A DNA stretch of 64,000 nucleotides from Paenibacillus piscarius (GTDB lineage Bacteria; Bacillota; Bacilli; Paenibacillales; Paenibacillaceae), in assembly GCF_022234545.1 (NCBI RefSeq), contig NZ_JAIEUI010000005.1:1-64000 (forward strand). Reading direction: 5' to 3'. Every line of letters begins with the position of its first letter. Position 1 is the first letter of the stretch. The notes below the pieces were generated by a model that saw nothing but the letters and a program-made list of their open reading frames with translations, was not told the DNA's origin and made no database searches. The position numbers were made by a program, and so were the translations under genes. This document shows positions 1 to 8,438 of this stretch, one piece after another.

Positions 1-98
1 ATAAAGAGCAAGGTTACGGCAAGTACCGATTGTATACGGAGGACTCCGGGATAAGGGGGTCGCACCGCAATTAGCCTGAGCGCCCACACAGTGCCCAA

Positions 99-172
99 TG
101 TAATCGGTTTTTCGATTACATTTAACCCGCACACCCACGCAGCACCGAGTGTAATCGGATTTCCGATTACGT
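99..172. repeat. Two tandem palindromic repeats (GTAATCG type)
   Basis: Two perfect hairpins lie in the gene-free first 220 bases. The first has 8-base arms TGTAATCG/CGATTACA around six bases (99-120). The second has arms GTAATCGG/CCGATTAC around four bases (151-170). Their centres are 51 bases apart, and the spacer, read on the minus strand, is G-rich. The same pitch and a similar spacer recur at 30.8 kb and 61.3 kb. Nothing else was seen in bases 1-220. Confidence 0.8.
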
Positions 173-220
173 TCGGCTCACGCGTCCATGCAAGCTGATT
201 GAGCCTGCTGCCAGCTTTGC

Positions 221-1327
221 CTAGAACACCCGGTGCTTCCAGCCGTTCAGCTTCGCTACAGCTTCCACATAGTAATAGTCGCCGTAGATCAGCGACACGT
301 CTGTGAGCGAGTCTCCGCTGGCCGCTCCATGCAGCAGGATGGCCTCATGCTCCGGCTGGTCCCAGGTGGCATAATGCTCTGTCAGCGAGCGCAGGATGCG
401 CTCTGCGGCATCCGCGTACACACGCTTCTCGCCGGGCGGAACCAGCTCCGCCAGCTCCAGCAGGCCGGAGGCGGCAATCGCGGCTGCAGAGCTGTCCCTG
501 AATATGCGCTTGTCATCTGCCAGCCGGAAATCCCAGTGCGGGACATGATCGTCTGGAAGAGCGGCGATGAAATAATGGGCGATGCGCTTGGCGGTATTCA
601 GGAAGCGGACATCCCCGCTGTTGCGGTAGGTGTTCGTGAAGCCGTACAGCCCCCAGGCCGAACCCCGGCTCCAGCAGGATTCAGGGGAATAACCCTGTCC
701 GCCGAAGTTCTCTATATATGCGCCGGTCCCGGAATCGAAGGAGAGAATATGCTTGGTAGACCCGTCCTCGCGCACGCCATGGGTCATTGCGGTCTCGGCA
801 TGACTGACAGCAATATGGCTGTAACGCGGATCGCCGGTCACCCGGCTGGCCCAGAACAGCAGCGAGATGTTCATCATGCAGTCGATGATGACCCAGCCGT
901 GCTTGTCCCCGTTCCAGGCGCGGATGAACCGGCCTGCCGGATTGTAGCGGGCCGCCAGGTAGTTAGCGGCCTCAAGCCCCCGTCTCAGCCCGTCCGCATC
1001 GCCGGTCAGCGTATGCTTGATCACTGCGGTTGCCAGGAACTGAAAGCCGACATCGTGATGCAGCTCCTCGGTCGGCTTCGTGAACCACTGGCCTATGCTC
1101 TCGTCCCAAGGCCAGGCTGCTTCCTTATAAGCTTCGTTGCCGGTCATATCATACATGACCCATAGCATTCCGGGCCAGAAGCCGGAGGTCCACCAGTCAG
1201 TTGCGGGATTATCATATCTGCCGTCTGCTCCGGCAGCGTGCGGGCTTCGCCCGCCGATCTGTGGAATCATACCGGATACCTTCACATCCAGCCGGTTCAT
1301 TACTTCCTGCCAATAGGCTGTATTCAT
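221..1327 (-). CDS. Glycoside hydrolase family 88, unsaturated glucuronyl/galacturonyl hydrolase
   Basis: A 368-residue cytosolic enzyme without a signal peptide. GH88 enzymes hydrate the double bond of unsaturated uronic acids left by polysaccharide lyases. Visible family features are the aromatic N-terminal stretch WWTSGFWPG (about residues 45-53), HDVGF (about residue 90), which holds the first conserved Asp, and IDCMMN (about residue 150), which holds the second; the remainder fits an alpha/alpha barrel. The start is placed at ATG 1327 because GGAGG lies 8 bases before it; the longer frame to 1342 has no such site. An AraC regulator lies directly upstream on the same strand. The natural substrate (rhamnogalacturonan, alginate or glycosaminoglycan fragments) cannot be told from sequence, although the rhamnose operon 12 kb away favours pectin. 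Confidence 0.85.
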   Translation of the reverse strand: MNTAYWQEVMNRLDVKVSGMIPQIGGRSPHAAGADGRYDNPATDWWTSGFWPGMLWVMYDMTGNEAYKEAAWPWDESIGQWFTKPTEELHHDVGFQFLATAVIKHTLTGDADGLRRGLEAANYLAARYNPAGRFIRAWNGDKHGWVIIDCMMNISLLFWASRVTGDPRYSHIAVSHAETAMTHGVREDGSTKHILSFDSGTGAYIENFGGQGYSPESCWSRGSAWGLYGFTNTYRNSGDVRFLNTAKRIAHYFIAALPDDHVPHWDFRLADDKRIFRDSSAAAIAASGLLELAELVPPGEKRVYADAAERILRSLTEHYATWDQPEHEAILLHGAASGDSLTDVSLIYGDYYYVEAVAKLNGWKHRVF

Positions 1328-1433
1328 CGCTGACGCCTCCATAAGAATATAGGATATGGCCTCAGTATAACGATTTATTATGGCGGGAAGTTGTATTTTA
1401 ATATGAGTAAATGTTGTTTTATTGTTCTGTTCC

Positions 1434-2294
1434 TTATCGGCCTTTGCGGTACTTCAGCGGCGTAGTACCCAGCACCCGCTTGAAGAGCTGGTTGAAGTAG
1501 GAAGGGTTCGGGAATCCGGATGCCGCCCCGATCTGCTCGACAGACAGGTCCGTAGTCTCCAGCAGCCGGCAGGCCTGCTTCAGGCGCCGGGCAGTGAGGT
1601 AATCCACCAGCCGGCTGCCCGTCTCCTGATGGAAGATCCGCGAGACATAGGATTTCGACAGATGGGTCAGCGCGGCAAGCTGCTCCAGTGTGATGTCCTC
1701 CTGGTAATGGGCTTCAATCCAGCTCATCATCTGCTCCGAATAACGCAAGCTCCTCCGTTCCCCTGTTCCTCCCGGCAGTCCCCCGGCAATCCTTATGCAA
1801 TCAAGCAGCTGCAGAAGCAGGAGGGTGATATCCTCGGAATCTTCCCCTACGGCGGCTCCGCGGCTCTGATTATAGCTGCGGCAAGCCCACTCAGCAGCCT
1901 CCGTGCTGTCTCCCAGGTAGAACCCGCAGGCCCGGCTGTTGTCCTGCCATAACGCGGAGAACACTGCCTTCCGTTTGCCGAAGCCCTGCAGCAGATGCTC
2001 TGCCGCCAGCGGGTCGATGTAGAAGAGGGTGCGGATGAACGGGCTTTCCGGCGAAACCTCCGAGGAGACCCGGTGCAGCTGGTGCGGCTGGAAGAAGAAC
2101 AGCATCCCCCGGCGGATATCATACATCTGCTGATTAACCACTATACTGCCCTGTCCGCCATGGACAAGCATGATCTCACAGCATTGGTGCCAGTGGTAGT
2201 AGCCCTTGTAATGATCCTCGGTGTGCAGCCGGTACTGCCAGATCAGCGATTGCCGGTCCGGGAACAGAATCGGTTCAAACAGCTGTTTCATCAT
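1434..2294 (-). CDS. AraC family transcriptional regulator
   Basis: A protein of about 286 residues with an N-terminal cupin-like sensor domain (HWHQCCEIMLVHGG, residues about 35-50) and a C-terminal AraC DNA-binding domain with two helix-turn-helix units. The second unit ends in the family signature SGFPNPSYFNQLFKRVLGTT followed by PLKYR. This is the usual layout of sugar-responsive activators of glycoside hydrolase genes, and it sits just upstream of the GH88 gene on the same strand, so control of that gene is likely but inferred. The open frame reaches 2387; ATG 2294, with GGGGAG 12 bases upstream, is preferred because residues before it look non-natural. Spacing is long, so the start is only moderately sure. 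Confidence 0.85.
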   Translation of the reverse strand: MMKQLFEPILFPDRQSLIWQYRLHTEDHYKGYYHWHQCCEIMLVHGGQGSIVVNQQMYDIRRGMLFFFQPHQLHRVSSEVSPESPFIRTLFYIDPLAAEHLLQGFGKRKAVFSALWQDNSRACGFYLGDSTEAAEWACRSYNQSRGAAVGEDSEDITLLLLQLLDCIRIAGGLPGGTGERRSLRYSEQMMSWIEAHYQEDITLEQLAALTHLSKSYVSRIFHQETGSRLVDYLTARRLKQACRLLETTDLSVEQIGAASGFPNPSYFNQLFKRVLGTTPLKYRKGR

Positions 2295-2390
2295 AATGCA
2301 TAACAGCTCCCCACAATGACAAAATAGAAACATTTCAATGTTCCCATTATAATCGTCATCCGCCATAGACGCTACCTGGAAAGGCAAGGC

Positions 2391-3497
2391 TTATTCCTGC
2401 GGTGCTGATCTGCGCCGTCTCATTTTATAGACGATGAGGATGGTAAGCGGCAGCACGAAGGAGACAGTGAGGTTCCAATCGACCCAGTACGCCGGGATTT
2501 CCTTGACATAGAAGACAATATTTTTAGAGCTGAGCTGTGACAATCCGTAAATCAGGAAGGCGACCGGAAAAATGAACGGCCGGTGACTTTTAAGCTTTAA
2601 CAATTGCGCTGTTCCCAGGACGAAGGCATAGAAGTATAGCGCTGTTTTGAAGTAAGTGGTGATAATCCAGGCAGTCGCCATCAGGGCTTCGAGCCGCTGC
2701 AGAAAGTTGGCGATATTGATTTTTTGGGCCAGAATGTAGGCGGCATAGAAATTATGCTCCGAGAAATAGACACCCAGCACGGTCAGCGAGAGGAACAGAA
2801 TCAGATTCAGCCCCACGGCTCCCAGGAAGACGGAGAGGAAGATATCACGGTTAATCTTGCTGTTCTTGCGGGTGAAGGGATACACCATGAAGAAGACACA
2901 CAGCTCCCCGAACGGGTAAAAGACCCCGAACATAATCGTATGCAGCATCCCCGGCAGAGGTGTGTTCATCATAGGATAGAGCCGGTCTATCTGAACCTGG
3001 GGAAATAGGAGGATCATCAGCGAGACCAGAAATAAGGCAAACAGCGGAAAGAATACCTGCGCCGCCCGGCCCACTGACTCCAGTCCCAGACGCAGCCCGT
3101 ACACCAGAATCACAAGGCTCATGAACCGGATGACCCCGCCGGGAGTGCCCTCATAAATCTGGGTTGTTAAGAAATCCTCCATCTCGCGGACATATGTGGA
3201 AGCAGCCAGGACGAAGAAATTCAGATAGAATAGGCCGACAGCGATGCCCGCCCATTTTCCCAGCACCATCTGACTGATTTCAATAATGGTCCGCTCCGGA
3301 TGGATGTTTCCGACGCTAACCATCAGGTAGATCAGAGCCAGACCGAGCGGGATGCTGATGAGTGCGGCGATCCAGGCATCCTGATGCGCTTCGGTCGTCA
3401 TGGTTGTCGGATAGACAAGAGCCATGTCCCCGATCAAGGTGAACAGTCCAAGAATAACCATCTGCGCCGTGCTGATCCGTTCCTTTTCAATACCCAC
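2391..3497 (-). CDS. Spore germination receptor permease subunit, GerB type
   Basis: A 368-residue integral membrane protein with about ten hydrophobic segments, of the endospore GerAB/GerKB branch of the APC superfamily. It starts at GTG 3497 with GAGGAGG 9 bases upstream. In germinant receptors the B subunit binds the small-molecule germinant and sits in the spore inner membrane with the A and C subunits. Here the B gene is divergent from the A and C genes, whereas most receptor operons run A-B-C on one strand; the separation is 183 bases. The N-terminus (MGIEKERISTAQMVILGLFTL) and the C-terminal MRRRR tail are typical of the family. Germinant specificity is not predictable. Confidence 0.9.
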   Translation of the reverse strand: MGIEKERISTAQMVILGLFTLIGDMALVYPTTMTTEAHQDAWIAALISIPLGLALIYLMVSVGNIHPERTIIEISQMVLGKWAGIAVGLFYLNFFVLAASTYVREMEDFLTTQIYEGTPGGVIRFMSLVILVYGLRLGLESVGRAAQVFFPLFALFLVSLMILLFPQVQIDRLYPMMNTPLPGMLHTIMFGVFYPFGELCVFFMVYPFTRKNSKINRDIFLSVFLGAVGLNLILFLSLTVLGVYFSEHNFYAAYILAQKINIANFLQRLEALMATAWIITTYFKTALYFYAFVLGTAQLLKLKSHRPFIFPVAFLIYGLSQLSSKNIVFYVKEIPAYWVDWNLTVSFVLPLTILIVYKMRRRRSAPQE

Positions 3498-3552
3498 CCT
3501 TACGATCCTCCTCTCCGATAACGAGCGAACCGAATGCCTTGTTGTAATCTTC

Positions 3553-3582
3553 TTAGTATGATAGCTCCTTCCAGAAATTATG
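3553..3582 (-). promoter_or_regulatory. Candidate sigma-G promoter for the GerB gene
   Basis: Read on the minus strand there is a perfect CATACTA -10 element (3553-3559) preceded, after 18 bases, by ACATA. The forespore sigma-G consensus is about GHATR, 17-18 bases, CATNHTA. Germination receptor operons are known sigma-G targets, which fits. Confidence 0.45.
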
Positions 3583-3608
3583 TGCTCTGTACCTTATGTT
3601 CCGCTTCA

Positions 3609-3638
3609 GAATAATTCACTAACCCTTCAACCAAACTA
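3609..3638 (+). promoter_or_regulatory. Candidate sigma-G promoter for the GerA-GerC genes
   Basis: GAATA (3609-3613) matches the sigma-G -35 pattern and is followed after 18 bases by CAAACTA (3632-3638), one mismatch from CATNHTA. It lies 43 bases before the GerA-type start, and faces away from the matching element for the divergent GerB gene. Confidence 0.4.
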
Positions 3639-3680
3639 TCACCGTAACGGATTGCTCAGAAGAAGAGGGTGAAGTGACAG

Positions 3681-5189
3681 ATGAGAGACGAACATGACGG
3701 CAAATTAGCCTCCGCTCTGGAAGCTGTAGATGAACAGCTGTCCCGGCTGCTCGGCCAGAGCACAGATCTGGTAAGGAAGCGGCTGCAGTTGGGGGAACAT
3801 ACGGAGCTTATGGTTTTCTATATAGACGGACTTATCGACAATCAGTTGCTGCATCATTCCATTCTCTATTCACTGCAGGAAGGGCGGATCTGTGATCTGC
3901 TGGAGGAAGAGAATCCGGATCGGAAAATAGAGATCCTCAGCCGACGCGTGCTGCTGGCCGGCGATGTTACGGTTGTCCGCGACTATGCCCCGTTCATCCA
4001 TGACCTGCTGTCCGGCAATGTGATGATCATGGTGGAGGGCTCGGCGGAAGCCCTGCGGATTGGCCTACCCGGCTGGGAAGGGCGGAATGTCAGTGAACCT
4101 ACTTCACAGTCTGTTGTGCGCGGGCCCATGGAGGGCTTCACCGAGAATCTGCGGACGAACACCGCCCTCGTCCGCCGTAAAATCAAAGACAGCCAGCTGT
4201 GGCTGGAAACGATGCAGATTGGCCGCGTCACCCAGACCAGCGTCTCTATTATGTATCTGAAGCATATTGCCAACCCCGAACTGGTCGCGGAGGTCAAGCG
4301 CCGCCTGGATGCTATCGATACCGACAGTATTCTGGAGAGCGGATATATTGAGGAGTTCATTCAGGACACAGCGGTTACACCGTTTCCCACCATCTATAAC
4401 AGTGACCGTCCCGACACCATTGCCGGAGGGATTCTGGAGGGGAAGGTTGCGATTCTTGTGGACGGTACCCCGTTTGTGCTGCTGGCACCAACGGTGTTTG
4501 TTTCCTTCTTTCAGTCAGCAGAGGATTATTATCAGCGGGCCGATATTTCCTCGCTGCTGCGGTGGATCCGTTTCCTGGCCTTTTTCCTGACGACGTTCGC
4601 TCCTGCCTTCTATGTGGCCATCACCACCTACCATCAGGAGATGATTCCGACCAATCTCGTGATCAGTCTTGCCGCACAGCGGGAGACGGTGCCGTTTCCG
4701 GCTTTTGTCGAAGCGGTGATGATGGAGCTGACCTATGAGATTCTGCGTGAGGCGGGGGTACGAATTCCGAAGAATGTCGGCCAGGCAGTCTCAATTGTAG
4801 GTACGCTGGTCATCGGACAGGCGGCGGTTGCCGCCGGCTTCATCTCCTCGGCCATGGTCATTATTGTGTCGATTACAGCGATCGCAAGCTTTGTCATCCC
4901 GGAAGCAGGAATGTCGGTTGCCGCCAGAATGATACGGTTTGTGATGATTGGGCTGGCCGGATTCATGGGCTTGTACGGCGTTCTGTGCGGGGTATTCGTG
5001 CTGGTGCTGCATCTCGTCAGCCTGCGCTCGTTCGGGGTTCCTTACATGAGTCCGATCGGTCCTTATGTTCAAGAGGATCTTAAGGATTCCATCTTCAGGC
5101 TGACTTGGCCACTGCTCAGAACCAGACCTAAGCAGAACCTGACCCAGAACCTCCGGCGGCAGGCTCCTCCCAAGCGCAGGGGGTCTTAA
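3681..5189 (+). CDS. Spore germination receptor subunit, GerA type
   Basis: A 502-residue GerA family protein. About 290 soluble N-terminal residues (substrate-binding-protein-like in known structures) are followed by a membrane domain with several helices between residues 290 and 470 (for example IRFLAFFLTTFAPAFYVAI and VIVGTLVIGQ-like stretches) and a basic C-terminal tail. The motif PFPAFVEAVMMELTYEILREAG is characteristic. It forms the spore inner-membrane receptor with the B and C subunits and is needed for the response to nutrients. It starts at ATG 3681 and ends one base before the GerC gene, so the two are clearly one operon. Specificity is unknown. Confidence 0.93.
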   Translation: MRDEHDGKLASALEAVDEQLSRLLGQSTDLVRKRLQLGEHTELMVFYIDGLIDNQLLHHSILYSLQEGRICDLLEEENPDRKIEILSRRVLLAGDVTVVRDYAPFIHDLLSGNVMIMVEGSAEALRIGLPGWEGRNVSEPTSQSVVRGPMEGFTENLRTNTALVRRKIKDSQLWLETMQIGRVTQTSVSIMYLKHIANPELVAEVKRRLDAIDTDSILESGYIEEFIQDTAVTPFPTIYNSDRPDTIAGGILEGKVAILVDGTPFVLLAPTVFVSFFQSAEDYYQRADISSLLRWIRFLAFFLTTFAPAFYVAITTYHQEMIPTNLVISLAAQRETVPFPAFVEAVMMELTYEILREAGVRIPKNVGQAVSIVGTLVIGQAAVAAGFISSAMVIIVSITAIASFVIPEAGMSVAARMIRFVMIGLAGFMGLYGVLCGVFVLVLHLVSLRSFGVPYMSPIGPYVQEDLKDSIFRLTWPLLRTRPKQNLTQNLRRQAPPKRRGS

Positions 5190-5190
5190 A

Positions 5191-6408
5191 ATGAAGAAAC
5201 GATTGATGAAGGCATTGACAGCCTGTATTCCCGTATTGCTGCTTCCACTGCTGCTTAGCGGGTGCTGGGAACGCAAGGAGCTGAACGAATTAGCTTTTGT
5301 GCTGGGGGTAGGTCTGGACAAGGTGGAGGACGGCTATATGGTCTCCATGCAGGTTGTGATTCCTTCCTCCATCTCCTCGCAGAGTGCCGGGGGTTCTGGA
5401 GGAAGCGGGGTACCTGTAGTGTTCTATTCTTTCCGAGTCAAAACGGTTTACGAGTCGCTCCGCAAGTTCAATCTGGTCAGCTCGCGATCGCCTTACATGG
5501 GCCATATCCGTGTGCTGGTTGTAGGGGAGGAACTGGCGCGCCAGGGTGTGGGAGAGACGCTGGATGTATTCAAGCGGAGCCGTGAGCCGCGTATGGATTT
5601 CTTCGTCATGGTGGCGCGCAATACTACTGCAGCGAATGTGCTGAAGGTGTTGACACCGCTGGACCGGCTGCCGGCGAACAAGCTGTTCAATTCTCTGGAC
5701 AAGTCTTACAGAATCTCCTCCAGGACGATTGCGGTTACGCTGGACGAATTCATTGAGGATCTGATCTATGAAGGCACCAATCCCGTCTTGACTGGAGTTG
5801 AGGTGGAGGGGGACCCAGAGACAGGCGCCGGGAAGAGCAATGTGGAACGGACCAATCCGGATACCAGGCTACGCTATAAAAGTGTTGCGATCTTCAAGGG
5901 AGACAGGCTGATTGGCTGGATGGACGGTGCTCTAACCGTCGGTTACAACTATGTGATCGATAATGTAACCAAGAATACAGGAAACTTCAAAGACAAGAAT
6001 GGAAGCGTGATCGTCATGGAGGCGCTGGAAGCCAAGACCAGGCGCAAGGTGAAGATCATCAACGGCGAGCCGCATATTTATCTGAGTGTGGAGGCGTTAT
6101 GCAATGTGGAGGAAATTGAGGGACCGGATAAGCTGGACACGGAGAGCAAGATTCGTGAGCTGGAGCTGAAGACGCAGGAACGGATTGTAGAGCGGATGGA
6201 AACGGCGGTGAAGATTATTACGGAGAACTATAATGCTGATATTTTTGGCTTCGGACGGTCGGTCTACCGGAAGAGTCCTAAGGTCTGGTCTAAATTGAGG
6301 GAGCAGGAGAACTATCTCGCACACCTGCCCGTTCACTACAAAGCTACGGTGACTATCAACCGGATTGGAACGATTGATAATTCTTTTATTGATGAAATCA
6401 AGGAGTGA
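5191..6408 (+). CDS. Spore germination lipoprotein, Ger(x)C type
   Basis: A 405-residue lipoprotein with a signal peptide whose lipobox is LLSGC (Cys at about residue 25), followed by WERKELNELAF, the family hallmark. GerC subunits are anchored in the spore inner membrane by diacylglycerol and are needed for receptor function and assembly. It begins one base after the GerA stop codon with AGGGGG upstream, so it is translationally coupled. Length and the C-terminal region (LKTQERIVERMETAVKII) agree with the family. Together with the divergent GerB gene the cluster has all three receptor subunits. Confidence 0.92.
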   Translation: MKKRLMKALTACIPVLLLPLLLSGCWERKELNELAFVLGVGLDKVEDGYMVSMQVVIPSSISSQSAGGSGGSGVPVVFYSFRVKTVYESLRKFNLVSSRSPYMGHIRVLVVGEELARQGVGETLDVFKRSREPRMDFFVMVARNTTAANVLKVLTPLDRLPANKLFNSLDKSYRISSRTIAVTLDEFIEDLIYEGTNPVLTGVEVEGDPETGAGKSNVERTNPDTRLRYKSVAIFKGDRLIGWMDGALTVGYNYVIDNVTKNTGNFKDKNGSVIVMEALEAKTRRKVKIINGEPHIYLSVEALCNVEEIEGPDKLDTESKIRELELKTQERIVERMETAVKIITENYNADIFGFGRSVYRKSPKVWSKLREQENYLAHLPVHYKATVTINRIGTIDNSFIDEIKE

Positions 6409-6414
6409 TTGACT

Positions 6415-6645
6415 ATGCTGATGGTCGTTGTTGTTCTCCTCATGGCAGCCGGCTGTGCAGTGATTGACCTCCCCTCCCTGAAGGGCAGACAGAAGCGGCG
6501 GGACCGTATGGTGTACCTCGTTCTCTGGGCGGGCGGACTCGCTGCCACGATATGCACCCTGCTGAAGATTCAGGTGCCCAGCCCCTTGCTGTTTCTTGTG
6601 GTGCTCTATAAGCCGATTAATGATCTCGTAGCTTCATGGTTCTGA
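6415..6645 (+). CDS. Small membrane protein at the end of the germination operon
   Basis: About 76 residues, with two hydrophobic segments (N-terminal VVVVLLMAAG and a central one around LVLWAGGLAA) separated by a basic stretch LKGRQKRRDR. ATG 6415 is preferred over TTG 6409 because AGGAG at 6401-6405 is 9 bases away. It follows the GerC gene immediately. Small two-helix D subunits (GerD-like or GerXD) occur beside some receptor operons and modulate them; the position and size agree with such a subunit, but I cannot assign a family from sequence alone. Confidence 0.7.
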   Translation: MLMVVVVLLMAAGCAVIDLPSLKGRQKRRDRMVYLVLWAGGLAATICTLLKIQVPSPLLFLVVLYKPINDLVASWF

Positions 6646-6659
6646 GCAGGAGTATGCCG

Positions 6660-6685
6660 GCAGGTCTTCTAAATAGAAGGCCTGC
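6660..6685 (+). terminator. Hairpin after germination operon
   Basis: Arms GCAGGTCTTCT and AGAAGGCCTGC around AAAT with one mismatch, followed by CTATTTGG. Probably the operon terminator, though the T tract is weak. Confidence 0.5.
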
Positions 6686-6728
6686 TATTTGGCATGTTTG
6701 GGTAATTATCGTAAATGTCGAATTGAGA

Positions 6729-6757
6729 TTGACGAATTGATTGTATAGTCGTATGAT
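6729..6757 (+). promoter_or_regulatory. Sigma-A type promoter of zwf
   Basis: TTGACG (6729-6734), a 17-base spacer and TATGAT (6752-6757). It is the only good sigma-A pair in the gap and lies about 70 bases before zwf. Confidence 0.7.
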
Positions 6758-6827
6758 GTGTGTTATAAAGTTAATGAGTAATAATAAGTAACTATATATT
6801 AAAATAATAATTACGGGAGGAATGAAA

Positions 6828-8369
6828 GTGGAATCATCTACATTTGTACTTTTTGGCGCAACCGGGGACTTGGCGAAGCGGAAAATCTTCCCCGCTCTAT
6901 ACAACCTGTTCACTGATGGCAAGTTTTCCGGTCCTCTCTCCATCATTGGGCTAGGCAGACGGGAACTCACTAATGAGACGTTCCAGCGTCAGGTGCTGGA
7001 TTCGCTGCGCACCTTCTCGCGGCGTCCGTTAGAGGATACAGCGGTGCTGCAGGATTTCCTGCGGGCTTTTGAATATAGTGTGCTGGATGTTGGACGTCCT
7101 GAGGATTATGTGAAGCTGCTTGGGCATGTACAGCGCCGGGAGGAGGAGCTCGGGCTTCCGCAGAACCGCATGTTCTATCTGTCGGTCGGTCCCGAATTCT
7201 TCGGAGAGATTGCCGGTAATATCAATGCCAGCGGACTCGGGGATACCAAGGGCTGGAAACGTCTGATCATCGAGAAGCCGTTCGGACGGGATCTGCAGTC
7301 GGCGCGTGTGCTTAATGAGAGCTTGAGCGCAGCTTTTGCAGAGGAGGAAATCTTCCGGATTGACCACTTCCTCGGCAAGCCGATGGTGCAGAACCTGGAG
7401 GTGCTGAAGTACTCCAACCCTGTGCTGCGCGCCTTGTGGCAGAACCGGTATATCGCGAATGTCCAGATTACCGCCAGTGAAACTGTAGGGGTAGAAGAGC
7501 GGGCGGGTTACTACGATAAGGCTGGCGCGCTGCGTGATATGTTCCAGAACCATATGCTCCAATTGCTCATGATGATGGCGATGCAGCTTCCGAAGGACAG
7601 TACCCCGGAAGATGTCCGCAGCAAAAAGCGGCATGTCATCCGTTCCGTCCGCCCCCTGCTCGCTGAAGAGGTATCACAGCATGTAGTGCGCGGCCAGTAT
7701 GCAGCGGGGGAGATGCGCGGACAGCAAGTGCCTGCATATACCGCTGAACCGGGGATCGCAGCCACTTCCCAGAATGAGACGTATATTGCAGCACGCCTGT
7801 GGATCGATGATCCGCTGTGGAAGGATGTGCCGTTCTATATTCGTACAGGTAAGCGCATGAAAGAGAAATCCACACGGATAGTTATAGAATTCAAAGAGCC
7901 GTTTAATGATGTGCATAACATGAACCGTAACAAGCTGCCGCTTGATCCTAACCTGCTGGTGATTGATATTGGCCCGCATGAGGGCATCTCTCTGACTCTG
8001 AACACCAAGAACCCGCTTCAGCACGGTGAGCTTGAGCCGGTTAGCATTAAGCATGAGCCGGGTAATTCCGATGTGCCCGAGGCTTATGAGAATCTGATCT
8101 ATGACGCGATGCTCGGCGATGCCACGTTCTTCGCCCATTGGGAGGAAGTAGAGTTGTCCTGGCAGTGGGTTCAGCCTATAATCGAAGCAACAGCAGAAGG
8201 CAGCCTGCCGCTGGAACTGTATCCTGCCGGATCTAATGGCCCGGCCGCGGCAGACCAGCTCCTTGGCGAATTCCACTGGTGGCTGGATGAACCGGAGAAT
8301 GCAGAAGAGCCTGCCCGTGTCCGTCGGACAGCCGGGATCGAGCCGGACGTCATCCGGCCGGGAGCATAA
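6828..8369 (+). CDS. zwf: Glucose-6-phosphate 1-dehydrogenase
   Basis: An enzyme of about 513 residues that oxidises glucose 6-phosphate to 6-phosphogluconolactone with NADP+, the first step of the oxidative pentose phosphate pathway. The nucleotide-binding FGATGDLAKRK lies at the N-terminus and the active-site RIDHFLGK near residue 180. The C-terminal half contains FYIRTGKRM and the conserved ATFFAHWEEVE region. GGGAGG lies only one base before ATG 6822 but 7 bases before GTG 6828, so GTG 6828 is the better start; both are possible. It has its own sigma-A promoter and is followed by gnd on the same strand. Confidence 0.97.
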   Translation: MESSTFVLFGATGDLAKRKIFPALYNLFTDGKFSGPLSIIGLGRRELTNETFQRQVLDSLRTFSRRPLEDTAVLQDFLRAFEYSVLDVGRPEDYVKLLGHVQRREEELGLPQNRMFYLSVGPEFFGEIAGNINASGLGDTKGWKRLIIEKPFGRDLQSARVLNESLSAAFAEEEIFRIDHFLGKPMVQNLEVLKYSNPVLRALWQNRYIANVQITASETVGVEERAGYYDKAGALRDMFQNHMLQLLMMMAMQLPKDSTPEDVRSKKRHVIRSVRPLLAEEVSQHVVRGQYAAGEMRGQQVPAYTAEPGIAATSQNETYIAARLWIDDPLWKDVPFYIRTGKRMKEKSTRIVIEFKEPFNDVHNMNRNKLPLDPNLLVIDIGPHEGISLTLNTKNPLQHGELEPVSIKHEPGNSDVPEAYENLIYDAMLGDATFFAHWEEVELSWQWVQPIIEATAEGSLPLELYPAGSNGPAAADQLLGEFHWWLDEPENAEEPARVRRTAGIEPDVIRPGA

Positions 8370-8438
8370 GCGGCGGGGGTAACAGCAAGCGGATAGAGTT
8401 AGCTTATACATGACTACACTTTGTTGGAGGGATTCATA

